Assembly (NCBI GenBank): GCA_026874595.1
Contig: CM049307.1
Coordinates: forward strand, 60,642,870 to 60,706,869
Direction: 5' to 3'
DNA from: Sipunculus nudus
Taxonomy: Eukaryota; Annelida; Sipuncula; Golfingiida; Sipunculidae
DNA length: 64,000 bases
The stretch's first letter is position 1. The number at the start of each line of letters is the position of its first letter. Below are positions 1 through 12,300 of this stretch, piece after piece. The position numbers were made by a program, and so were the translations under genes. Under the pieces are notes generated by a model that saw only the letters and a program-made list of their open reading frames with translations, was not told where the DNA came from and did not search any database.

Positions 1-132
1 TCCAAGCATGTATAAATTATATAAGAATCTGATAAATAAAATATTTTTGTCAGTACCTGAATTCATATTCTTACAATTACACCTGTATTTATGATAAATT
101 TACATTCTCACCCATTATAGACTAAAAGAAAA

Positions 133-315
133 AACAAGTGACCCATGGGTCATGACGCTCAGCTGACTGGGAAGAGATTCGCAAAGGAAATTTTATCATC
201 AGAATGGTAGTATATACCCATTCAACTGAAGCATCAAACAGATTAACCAACAGGCCAAGATTTAGTCTGTATTTATATATCTCAAAAATAGAGAAAAATG
301 TGTAAACTTTTAAAA
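133..315 (-). repeat. Fragment of the D element 5' end
   Basis: Starts AACAAGTGACCCATGGGTCA..GCTCAGCTG, the same end as the D copies at 1788, 11932 and (inverted) 58212. It stops where repeat A begins. Bases 1-132 are AT-rich and show nothing else. Confidence 0.6.
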
Positions 316-1450
316 CTAGAATACGGGTAACCGACAAGTGACTACATGTATCTGCCAAAATCGGATAGTGAGGCATGGATTGAGTGGCAAGGGGAAATAG
401 AGTGAGGTATGTTGCATATTAGCATGGATGTCTGCAGCCTAAATGTGTATGTAGGTTGTATACACCTGCAAAATTTTAGGCAGAAAAGTCAAACCACTAC
501 ATGTATATGAGCGATTTTTGCCCATGGCAGACAAACAGACATACACTGTGCAAAAATCTTTGCAGGTAACCCCTCCAGTTTTGTGTATGATAAAGACCTA
601 TGTGAGATCTAAACACATGCACAATTTTGGCCCAATCGGTCAAATGGTTCCTGAGATATGAGCTTGGATGTGTGCAGCGTTAACTAGAATGTAGGTGGCG
701 CCACCTGTCATAAAATCAAAAAGCTGTCCACGATGTATAAACCTGCAAAATTTTAGGCAGTTATGTCGAACCAATACAGAGAAATGAGTGATTTTAGGCC
801 ACGGCAGACTAACAGACAGACGCTGTGCAAACATTGTTACAGGTGGCGCCACCATTTTTTGTGTATGTTACAGAGCTATCAAAGGGCTACATTTGTATAA
901 ATTTTATTTCCTGATCGGTCAAACGGTTCCCAAGATATAAGCTTGGATGTCATCAGCGTGAACGTGAACATAGGTGGCGCCACCTGTCATAAAATCAAGA
1001 AAGCTATCCTGGATGTATACACATGACGAATTTCAGGTGAATTAGTCAATTCACTGCAGAGATATGAGTGATTTTAACCCAAGGCAGATGAACAGATGGA
1101 CACTGTGCAAACATGGTTACAGGTGGCGCCACCATTTTTTGTGTATGTTATAAAGCAATCCAAGGGCTACATTTGTATCAATTTTATTTCCTGATCGGTC
1201 AAACGGTTCCCGAGATATGAGGGTTTATGAGTGGAAACAGACCCACAAATGGACACTGGATAGAGAGGAAAGGTCAGAGGTCAACGCAAATTGGTTAGGC
1301 ACCAGTTCACATGTGACCCGATAATAGGTGTAAGTTTGGGAAAAATCGGTCCATTTGTCTCCGAGGAGCTCTCTGGAAACGAACGCCGCCGCGGTGGAGG
1401 AACTCGGTCAAAAACATAGTATCCGCAAAACTTCGTTTTGGCGGATACAA
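316..1450. mobile_element. Repeat A copy 1 (Helentron/HINE-like, with internal tandem units)
   Basis: Begins CTAGAATACGGGTA and ends TTTTGGCGGATAC. A GTATC.GCCAAAA block near the start is inverted at the end. The middle is tandem half-units, each holding GGTGGCGCCACC. No transposase is encoded; short open frames here are chance. Confidence 0.75.
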
Positions 1451-4400
1451 AAATACAGGTGGCTCCACCAGTCTGCAGAAACTAATAAAAACACTTAATG
1501 GTCAATATCCATGCAAAAAATCATGGTGATCTCTGCATTAGTTGTTCAGATACTTCAGTTTTTGTATCAAATCGTCCATTATTCTGAGGGATACTTCGGA
1601 GTCTTATAGCTTGAAGGATATGGGTAACAGAGACCTAATTTCAAGTTTCCACAGGCACCTTTCATGGGCCTCCTTGCATGACAAGAATGAAGATTCTAGG
1701 TCCAGTTGTTGCGATTTGTACCCTGTTGACAGATAACCATATCTTTAAAGGTCTCAAAAAAAAGAAAAAAATTTGTAAAAATTTGAAAACAAGGGACCTA
1801 TGGGTCACGGCGCTCAGCTGTTATATATATGATAAAAAAATATTATTTAGAAATGAGGCACATGCTGGTTTGGTGTGGTAATAAATATAAGCTTTATTAT
1901 GAGTTGTTGGTGTTTAGCTTATGTATGATTGGAGACAGGGAAGAGGATTGATTTCATTTATTTTATTAACAAATGGAGTACTATTGTCACACAGATTTTG
2001 ACTTGGCCATATAACTTATGAGCAGAACATATGATATAAGAGTTTAACTATTTATTAAAAAAAAATTACAAATATTGTCCCAAATATAATTTTTATTAAA
2101 AATAATAAGAGAATCTTATGATTTTTTAAAATGAAATATAACTGAAATGATTATTAAAATAATATTAAAGAATATATTCATGAATGCATTCATGAATACA
2201 TTTTGAAAGTATTTGCACTGGTATTCATATACTTTCATTTTTACCTGAATTCCAATTCTTTATGCAAGACATTTTATAATGGAGTACATATTCATATTTG
2301 TATTTAAATCCAATTGCAAAGTTTTCCCACCATTACTGGCAAACTTCAGTTTTCACCAAACAATTATGTTGAGAATCCAGAATATACAAAATTCACACAT
2401 TTAAATTATGATCAAAAGTACCTGGTTTTATGGCTTTTATTGATATTAAAAAAATGTAATATATTCATTTTGGACTAATTTCACATCAATGTACACACTA
2501 GACACAGTAGGAATCTAGATTAATAATATCAACTGCATCTTTGTCTATCATTAATTTCCTTCATATGATCCCTAATGATTAGTAATGAATAATAATAAGA
2601 TTTACTTTTTTATCATTAAAATTGAACTGAAAAATACCATAGGTGACTGCATGGTGTTATTTGGAGTACTTGACATCGATACAAGATTCTTTTATCATCA
2701 GTAACTGCAAGTTGATTTCCTGTTATTATAAACTAACAAATTCTTTTTTTATTTTTCTTTAATTTGTTATTAAAAAACAATAAAAATTTATTAATTTATT
2801 GTTAATTGTTATGTTGTTGGTTAAAACTACTAGATGAGTTGGGTTGGACACCTGGATCAACTGTGGCTGGCCATAAGCTGCCTACCTGCAACAGTGTATG
2901 GCTCGCCTCAAGCATGCATAATTTGCTGAAAGTTCAACAAGGTCAACATACAGGTGACTCAAGAGGGGCTGGAGAGAGTTAAGGTCTGACATGGTCTCAT
3001 AAAAACATTAATAAAAGCTACAATTTTTGGCCAATTTCTTTCAGCTTTCTAAACTAAAAAGCTGAAATCCTTGTGTGCATGATATGAAAATTATATCAAC
3101 CGTGCTCACAGGAAACAAATGTGCCATGGTCAAAGTTGGGCAAAATTTAAGGTACTAATTTTATATTTATACTAATAACATATAGAATTTGAAAAATTCA
3201 GGACTAATTTGGGGTATTCAATTGAATCTTGATTAAATAATGTTACATCCCTGACAAAGAAAAACTAGCTTTAGCAATCCCCTTGTTAAGGGTGTAAATA
3301 TATTTCTTGATTTTTTACATAGTGCATTATGTTTGGGCCCATAACTTAAAACAATTACGCAATACTGACATCATTTCTGGCATATGCATAGAGAATGTAT
3401 AGAAAAATATGTATATTATATATTATTAAAGTCACATCAGTGGTTTTGATATTAGGCAGTCTTGAAGTGTAACAATGGGTTTTTAATGGAAAAATGAAGT
3501 TTTTCATTAATATCTCGAAGGTATTAAGTCCTAGTGACCAAATTCTTGGCATGGTAGGGAATTTTTGAGACATCTAATTGTATGCCAAATTTTAGGAACT
3601 GAGAGCTGAAGCTGGGGAGCTGAGCTCTTGCAAACTGCATAACACTAGCTTGATGTAAACAATTTGTTACATGGTGCTTGAAAACTTGAATAAAATCTAC
3701 AGTTTTTGATCAACTGGTTTCAAATTTTTGGTGTTAACAGACAAAATGCTAACAAAAACATGCTGAGAAAATTAAATCCACAGTACTTACAGTAAAAAAA
3801 CGTGCCATGGTCAAAGTTGGGCAAAATTTAAGGTACCAATTTTTTATTTTTGTTAATATTTTAAAAAATTTAAAAGATTTTGATCTAATTTTGGGTATAC
3901 AATTTAATTTCGATAAATTAAAGTTATATTACTGGAAAAAAAGTCCATAGCTTTAACAAGTTTTGTGTTAAGTGATCAAATATCTTTCCTGATTTTTTAC
4001 AAAATGCATTATGTTTGGGCCCATAACTTTTTTAAATTATATAATACAGACATAATTTCTGGCATGTACATAGGAACTATATAGAAGAATATTTATGGTA
4101 AATATGAGGGAAAACAGATGAGTGGTTTTGATATTAGGCAGTCCTGAAGTGTGAAAATAGGTTTTTAATAAAAAATTGAGGTTTTTCCTTAATTTCTCAA
4201 AGAAACGAAGTCGCAAAGACCCAGTTTTTGGCTTGGTAGGAGATCTTGGGGACATCTAACATTTTGCTGAATTTTGGATTCCTAGGTCTTACGGTTTCAA
4301 AACGTGCCACATCTACGGACGGACGGACGGACGGACAGACCGACGGACGACGGACAATGGACCACGACTATAGCTCAGATGACTTATAGTCAGCTGAGCT

Positions 4401-6118
4401 AAAAAATAGAGGTGGCACACCCAGTCTGCAGAAACTGATGGAACAGCTCATGATCAATATGTATGCCGAAAATCATGACCATCAGTGTTGTAGTTATTGA
4501 AATACTGCAGTTTTTGTATCAAATTTTCCATTATTCTGGGGGGGGGGGGTATTTTGGACCCATACAGCTTAAAGAATATGGGTAACAGAGACCTAATTTC
4601 AAGTTTCCATGGAGACTTTTCATGGGTCTCCCTGTGTGTCAAGAATGAAGATTCTTGGTCCAGTTTTTATGATTTGTGCCCTGTTAACAGATGTTCATAT
4701 CATTAAAGGTCTCAAAAATACAGAAAAATTTCGTAAAAAAACCGAACAAATACAGGTGGTGCCACCAGTCTGCAGAAACTTATGAAACACTCCATGATCA
4801 ATATCCATGCAAACAATTATGGTTATCTCTGCATTAGTTGTTCAGATACTTTAGCTTTTGTATCAAATTTTCCATTATTCTGAGCTGTATTTTGGAGTGC
4901 CATAGCTCAAAGGATATGGGTAACAGAGACCACATTTCAGGTTTCCATGGAGACTTATCATGGGTCTCCCTATGTGTCAAGAACGAAGATTCTAGGTCCA
5001 GTCGTTACGATTTGTACCCTGTTGACAGATAACTACATCCTTAAAGGTCTCAAAAATGGAGAAAACAATTCGTGAACATTGAAAAATACAGGTGGCGCCA
5101 CCAGTCTGCACAAACTGATGAAACATCTCATGATCAATATGTATGTCGAAAATCATGACCATCAGTGATGTAGTTAATGAGATATTGAAGTTTTTGTATG
5201 AAATTTTTGACTATTCTGGGGGGTAATTTTGGGCCCCATAGCTCGAAGGATATGGGTAACAGAGACCTAATTTCTGGTTTCCATGGAGACTTTTCATAGG
5301 TCTCTCAGTGTGTCGAAAATGAAGATTCTAGGTCCAGTCGTTACGATTTGTGCCACGCTAACAGATGACAGCATCCTCAAAGGTCTCAAAAATAGAGGAA
5401 AAAATCGTAAAAAATCAAACAGTACAGGTGGCGCCACCAGTCTGCAGGAACTGATCGAACATCTCATGATCAATATGTATGCCAAAAATGAAGACCATCA
5501 GTGATGTAGTTATTGTAATATTGAAGTTTTTGTATGAAATTTTTTACTATTCAGGGGGGTACTTTGGGGCCCCATAGCTCGAAGGATATGGGTAACAGAG
5601 ACCTAATTTCTGGTTTCCAAGGAGATTTTTCATGGACCTCTCAGTGTGTCAAGAATAAAGATTCTAAGTCCAGTCTTTATGATTTGTGCCTTGTTAACAG
5701 ATGTTCACATTTTTAAAGGTCTCAAAAATAGAGAAAAAAATTCGTAAAAAATCGAAAAATACAGGTGGCGCCACCAGTCTGCAGGAAGTGATGTAACATC
5801 TCATGATCAATATGTATGCCAAAAATCATGACCATCAGTCAAGTAGTTAATGAGATATTGAAGTTTTTGTATGAAATTTTTGACTTTTCTGGGGGGTACT
5901 TTGGGGCCACATAGCTCGAAGGATATGGGTAACAGAGACCTAATTTCTGGTTTCCAAGGAGATTTTTTATGGACCTCTCAGAATCCCAAGTTACAAGGTT
6001 CTAGGTCCAGCGGTTACGATTTGTGCCTGGTTAACGGACGGACAGACGGACAGACGGACGACGGACAAAGAGTGATCGCTATAGCTCAGATGACTTTCAG
6101 TCAGCTGAGCTAAAAACT
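1451..6118. repeat. Repeat B tandem array (about 336-bp units), interrupted by a D element
   Basis: Units start at the GGTGG.GCCACC core at about 1456, 4411, 4755, 5091, 5427 and 5764. Each continues AGTCTGCAG..CTGATG and ends AGGTCTCAAAAAT. The last unit ends in a GACGGACAGACGG run and the hairpin AGCTCAG..CTGAGCT, the same terminus as D elements. Unit 1 is split at about 1787 by a 2.6-kb D element and resumes at about 4401. Confidence 0.85.
1788..4400 (-). mobile_element. D element copy 1, inserted in repeat B
   Basis: Runs from AACAAGGGACCTATGGGTCA to a 29-bp hairpin at 4372-4400 (13-bp arms, one mismatch, 3-base loop) after a GGACGGACGG run. Its B flanks, ..AAAATTTGAAA and AAAAATAGAGG.., join into a normal B unit. 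It matches 55843-58212 in the opposite orientation. No recognisable coding. Confidence 0.85.
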
Positions 6119-6126
6119 AATATTAC

Positions 6127-6376
6127 CATTTTTGCTGAGTTCTGCCCTCAGTTTATTGTTCACTTCAATCAACTGCTGCTTTTCTTTGGCTAGCTGTTTA
6201 ATGTGTGAAGCTGCAGCTCTCAGCTTGGTCTTCAATTGACCAATAGCAGAGTGATCTGAAGAAGACAGCCCTGTGATTGGCTGATTTGCTGTGATGTCAT
6301 TTTGAATATGACCTTCACCTTTCTGGTGACCTCTCAGCCTTTGAATCTCATCCTGAAGTTGTTGGATCACCAATTC
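6127..6376 (-). CDS. CCDC57: CCDC57 exon 17 (last one in the window)
   Basis: Acceptor ttcctggcag, donor gtaata; phase 0 in, phase 1 out; residues about 738-820. A Ser/Thr/Asn linker separates two helices; the second, IKQLAKEKQQLIEVNNKLRA, resembles the C-terminal helix of long CCDC57 isoforms. A repeat hairpin begins 11 bases past the exon end. Confidence 0.85.
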
Positions 6377-9300
6377 CTGCCAGGAAACAAGCAATTTTTA
6401 AAGTAAATGAGAAGACAATAAAAAGATTTAAGAGGGATAGTCACACAAACATAAGTTTCATCAATTATAACTCCATGTTTCACGATTTTGCCCAGTTTTT
6501 ACACATATTCAACTTTGCCCATGATCTCCTATCCAATGTTATCTATGGATTTTACTTGACACATGCAGCTTCATACATTTTAATTTAAGTTCAATAAAAA
6601 AAATTCTAAATCATTTAATTTCTGTTATATGGTAAAGGTCATATTTACGTGATACAATGTATTACCAACTGAAAGGTCATATATTACGTCATACAATAAA
6701 ATTCCATTCAATTGATAACCAGAGTATTGGTAGTCGACAAGCGACTACGTGTATCCGCCAAAATCAGAGTAGGACGGGTGAAGTGAGTCGTGGATTGAGT
6801 GGCAAGGGGAAACAGAGTTACATGTGTTACATATTGTGTTACCTAACATGTGTTACATATTAGAATGGATGTCTGCCACGTAAACATGATTGTAGGTGGC
6901 GCCACCTGTTATTTAAACGAGAAACTATCCAAGATGTATACACATGCAAAATTTCAGGTGGAAAAGTCAAACCACTGCAGAGATATGAGTGATTTTATCC
7001 CACAGCAGACAAACAGATGGAAGCTGTGCAAAAATGGCTGCAGGTGGCGCCACCATTTTTGTGTATGTTATAAAGCTATCCAAGGGCTACATTTGTGTAA
7101 AATTTTTTTCCTGATTGGTTGAACGAGTCCGGAGATATAAGCATGGATGTCTACAGCATGTAGGTGAATTTAGGTGGCACCACCTGTCATAAAATCAAGA
7201 AAGCTATGCGGGATGTATACGCATGCCGAATTTCAGGTAATTTGGTCAAACCACTGCAGAGATATGAGTGATTTTAACCAAAGATAGACAAACCTATGGA
7301 TGCTGTGCAAAAATGGTTGCAGGTGGCGCCACCATATTAGTGTACGTTATAAAGCTATCCAAGGGCTACATTTGTGTAAATTTTTTTTCCTGGTTGGTCA
7401 AATGGTTCCTGAGATACGAGCTTGGATGTCTGCAGCATGAACGTGAATATAGGTGGTGCCACCTGTCATAAAATCAAGAAAGCTACCTAGGATGTATATG
7501 CATGCCAAATTTCAGGTGAACTAGTCAAACCACTGCAGAGATATGAGTGATTTTAACCCAAGGCAGATGAACAGATGGACACTTTGCAAACATGGTTGCA
7601 GGTGGCGCCACCATTTTTTGTGTATGTTATAAAGCTATCTAAGGGCTACATTTGTACATTTTTTTTCCCTGATCTCATCTTTTAATAAAACAGTAAACCA
7701 ACTTAAAGGTGCAAAGAGATAAAATTCAATGACTCTTATACTTTAATTGATATGATATTAAATTTATTTACATTGTACTATACTGGTGTAAAGATGAAAG
7801 GTCATATGACAAAGTTACACTTAAATAAGCTTGATATACTGTGGTAGGCTTAATATTTGCAGGGTTAATATTTTGGTGATTTTATTTTTTTTTTATTTTT
7901 ATTTTTTTCAGTGAGACATAAGTATTCCTTCACCTGAGCTCCAAAGTTGATTGTTGGAGCTGCTTGAGCCACATCCATCTTCAATGCAGACAGCTGAAAA
8001 AATAAGGTTTAAAAAAAATTAACCAAATATATCTGCTTATCAAAACTAGAGTCAGAAATTTAATTTATTTTAAACAAATAACAAGTCAAATTATATTTAA
8101 AATGATTTTGTGCATTTACATTGATACCACATCTTTTGTTCAATTGATTAATATAATAAAGGAAATTTGTTTAATACAGGAACTTATAAAATATTACATC
8201 TATGTGGGGTGGTGTTTTTTTCATTTGTACTCCTTACCTGACATGCAGGGATAAATGGACAATTTTCAAATGTGATGGTTACTTTGCTTTGAAGTCCTGT
8301 AATGAATTTCAGGCAAAGAGAGATGTCTTTCCACATTTGGTGTTCTTTACAAATGTACATACATTTATACTATTTCTATATAGTTTCATTATTCTTGTTC
8401 TGGAATTAAACATCTCACATTTTCCAATACTTTTCACAATTAGCATCTAATGCTTCTCATAAATCAAACTCCAGTCTTATGGTACCATAAGCCCTTGAAA
8501 TCATATATTGATAGATGATACCACTGGATTAGTAAAACAGAGTAAAGGTTAGAAACGAGTGTAAGAGGGCCCTCAGCCCAAAGCTGTATAAACTATTTAT
8601 TCCTGATCTATGCATGTGCATTGAACTGGTCCAAGTGATTCTCGTGCATACAAGGTTTCTCAAGTATATTTAGTGATCTATCATATACACAAGGTGGAGA
8701 TATATCGGAATCTGATTGGTTCACTGAACAGCACGTCGCAAGAATTTTTACTTTTTCCACTACCTCCCTATCCTCCACCCTTTGTCAAATTGTTTTGTAT
8801 GATTGTTAACTTCTTTCATTTGTAAATTTACCTCAGCTATGGTTCTTTCTTTTGTGCTCCATGTTGCACCATATTTATATATACAATGCTTGAGTTCTAT
8901 GCCTTTGTGTTTATGCTGGGGTGGCTTCTTTTGGTTCCCCCAAGCACTATGTGTTGTGTTTATAATTATAATTGTATCACTTGGTGTTTGATTTTACATG
9001 GCAGTGCCCCTTGAGAAGCTTAAATGCATTATAATAACTAACAAGTACATATTAATATTCTCACCCAGGCAATCTTGGACTCTGCTTACATTTATGCCTG
9101 GACTGATTGACATTTAATTTGGGCACTGCCAGCTTGATTTTTTAGTCATTTTCTTAAATGATATAAATGACAGACCTTGTTTTCTGTCTTTGTTTGATTG
9201 AATGTGTGGGGTGTGTGGCTGGATAAAAACTATTTATTCCTGATCTATGCATGTGCACTGAACTGGTCCAAGTGATTCTGACTGACAGAAAATCAAATCG

Positions 9301-12300
9301 CATTTTGGTCTGCTGCCACAGACAGAACAGCTAGTTTCCAGTTTGTCATCACCACTATTCAAGGCTCCATCCAGCTGAGAAGACCCAAGCAATTCACATT
9401 AGATCTGCTGAACTCTCATTGGTTGCCTCATTATATTAGTGATAAACAAACCATTGCAACAACTGTAATCAAAGGGACATTAGCGAGGGTTGTTTATTAT
9501 GTTTATCACATTGTCTACCTGTGGTCTTACATTTAAACACTAACCTGGTTTTCTAGCGAAGTGACCTCCATGTTTTTCTCAATATTACTTTTGTAATATT
9601 CATCAGCTTCTTTTCTTGCCTCCAGCAACTGGAGATCCAGCTCTTTGACTCGCTGTTTTAAAGTTGATATTTCTGCTTCATAGCGGCGTTGTTGTGCTCC
9701 TAACTCATACTTCATTTGATCAACTTCTATCTGCTTCTGTTTTGGCTTTAATATAAAAAGATACATATAATTAATTCAGGTCTCCGAAATGGCTCCTGAG
9801 TCCATTTAGATATTGTTTCAATTTTTCCTTAATACATATTTTATGTATTACCCTTATTCTGTGTAGAATCTCCTACACAGTAACTATTTAATGAAGATAA
9901 CATTAACCAATATTGACAAAATTCAGATGCTAGGAAAAACGTAAGTTTAATATTTGTGTCATTATCAGTAAAATAGTTATAAAACATTATACTGAGCTGT
10001 AATAAAAAATACATAATGCACTGCATGGAAAATATCTTAAATTGTGTACTTAATCCAACAAAATTTTTATAAAAAATATTCATACTAAAATTCATCTGGT
10101 TTCATTTAACCACTGGATAGTGTCAAGTTTTGAAGCAGACAGATACTGATGCAGACATGATATTAACTGACCTGTTTCGACAGCTCATTGACAGTCTTGT
10201 CAAGGTGCTGTATCCGTGCTTGCTGCTTCCTTACCTGTGCTGTCAGCTCCACTTTTTCCTTACGCAGTGATCCTGTGTGATACCGTAATAAAATAACAAA
10301 TTTATGAAGCTATCTGTGGTGTCTACATAAAAAAATGTATTCACAAATTACAAATGTATCACAGTACCTGATGACTTTGTAGCATTTTGTGACTCTCAGA
10401 TTGGAGAGTGTATCTACTGTCAGCGTGCATAATGGCCATACTATGATATATGTATCATATCATGTATCATGTAATCATTTAAGTATCGTGATATGTATCA
10501 TATCATTAGATAATATGTTGCTACAGCCATACAAAATACAAGGAATGCTATGGTTATTTTACCTATGGTGGCATTTAGAGCCTCCACATGACTCCTGATG
10601 AGAACGTTATCCGCTGCAGCTTCAGGCAGCTTGTCCTCCTGGATGCAGGTGTCAGCATCTCCTCTACTGCTCTGGTCCTGCTGCAGGAGACGTAACTTAC
10701 TCTTCATCTCCGTCAGCTCTTTCTCTAAATTCTTCACATATTCTGAATAAAAGAGCACACTTCTGGTACAATGTTAATATGGTTATAATATAATCATAAT
10801 ATACCCAGAAAAGGTTTTAAATATTAACCATTGTTAACAGATCTAGAGTATACTTGAAAATTATTTGTGTGTAAACCCACATCAAACAGCAAGAAGTGAC
10901 AGCAAACTGAGTCATAGATCTGGTACAGTTTTGATATGGTTATCATATAATTGTAATATATGCAGAAAATATTTTGAATATTTATCTGAATATTGTTAAT
11001 AGTTTTTTTTCTTGTAATTACTTGTAATTATTTGTGTATACACCCTCATAAAACAGCAAGAAGTGACAGCAAACTGAGTAAGAGTTAAACCAATAGGAAT
11101 CAACAGCCCCATTTACACATAAAATCTTGACTGCTCTATAATCCTTAAATGTGCTAGATCTGGCTATCGTGCTAGATTTCATTCTAGACCAGCAATCTTA
11201 GGTTGGTCTAGATTCTAGCATGCAATGGTCTAATGCAATAGATAAGACCAGTTTCAATCACTTCAACCAGCACAGTGCAAATACATAATGCAATGTGGCT
11301 CTAGCTAGCTTTGGTTAAGTTGAATGAGATCTTTCAAGTGTAAATGGGGCTAATAAGGTCCAAAATAAGGCCCAAGCTGGTGTGGCTATAACCCTGTTCA
11401 CAACTGACCTTCAGCAACAGACTTGCTTTTGTTGTTTGTTGGTAGGTCATTGCCAAGTGTCTCCATCTGCTGGCGCATCTGGTGAATTACTGCCCTCAGG
11501 TTGTCATTTTGCTGTTGCAGTTCCTGGACCTTGTCTGCTGCTGATGGAGGTAGATTCCCCAGCTCTGCTGTCTGAATTCACAGCAAAACAGTGACTGTTT
11601 TTAATCTATTTAATAAGATCAGTTTCCCAGCCAAACACAGTTTTCAGTCAGTAAAGTCTGTTCTTGTTCACTAAATTATAAGACAGGATCACATATGATT
11701 CATATCCAATGTCAAAGTATGTATAATCCCCAAGCCTTAGATTTGCTCAAGCAGAAAATAATCTGTTTTACTGACATAAAATATATAACTTAACAAGTAA
11801 CGTTCACTGAAATATCATAATAACATAATAACTACAGGGAATATTGAGAATAAACAGGCTCTAAAGGATTTTTCCACCCTCTGATTAGCAAGAATTATTT
11901 TTAAATTGCTACAATACTGTAAACAAGGGACCCATGGGACACTGTGCTCAGCTGAAGTTGACCTTGAAGGTAAAAATCTAAAATAATATCAAATGGCAAT
12001 AAAGTGTAAGAGGAAGAGGTAATAAAGGCCATGGTTGGTTTATATGATTGGCTTGTATTGATGAGCAAGAAATTGTTGCAAATAATATTTTGTGACCTGA
12101 CCATGTGTTTCCTAATGTTGAAACTGAAGCATGTGAGCAGTTTGTGAACAATGGATCTGTACTATATCATGATCATTAGTTGGCTTTTTGATTAACTGTT
12201 GACATTTCAGTAGTTTACACATTTTTTCAATTGAATCTATTTTTTTGTATAATATATATTATTAAATATATATGTATTTTTTAATGAAATGTATACAGTT

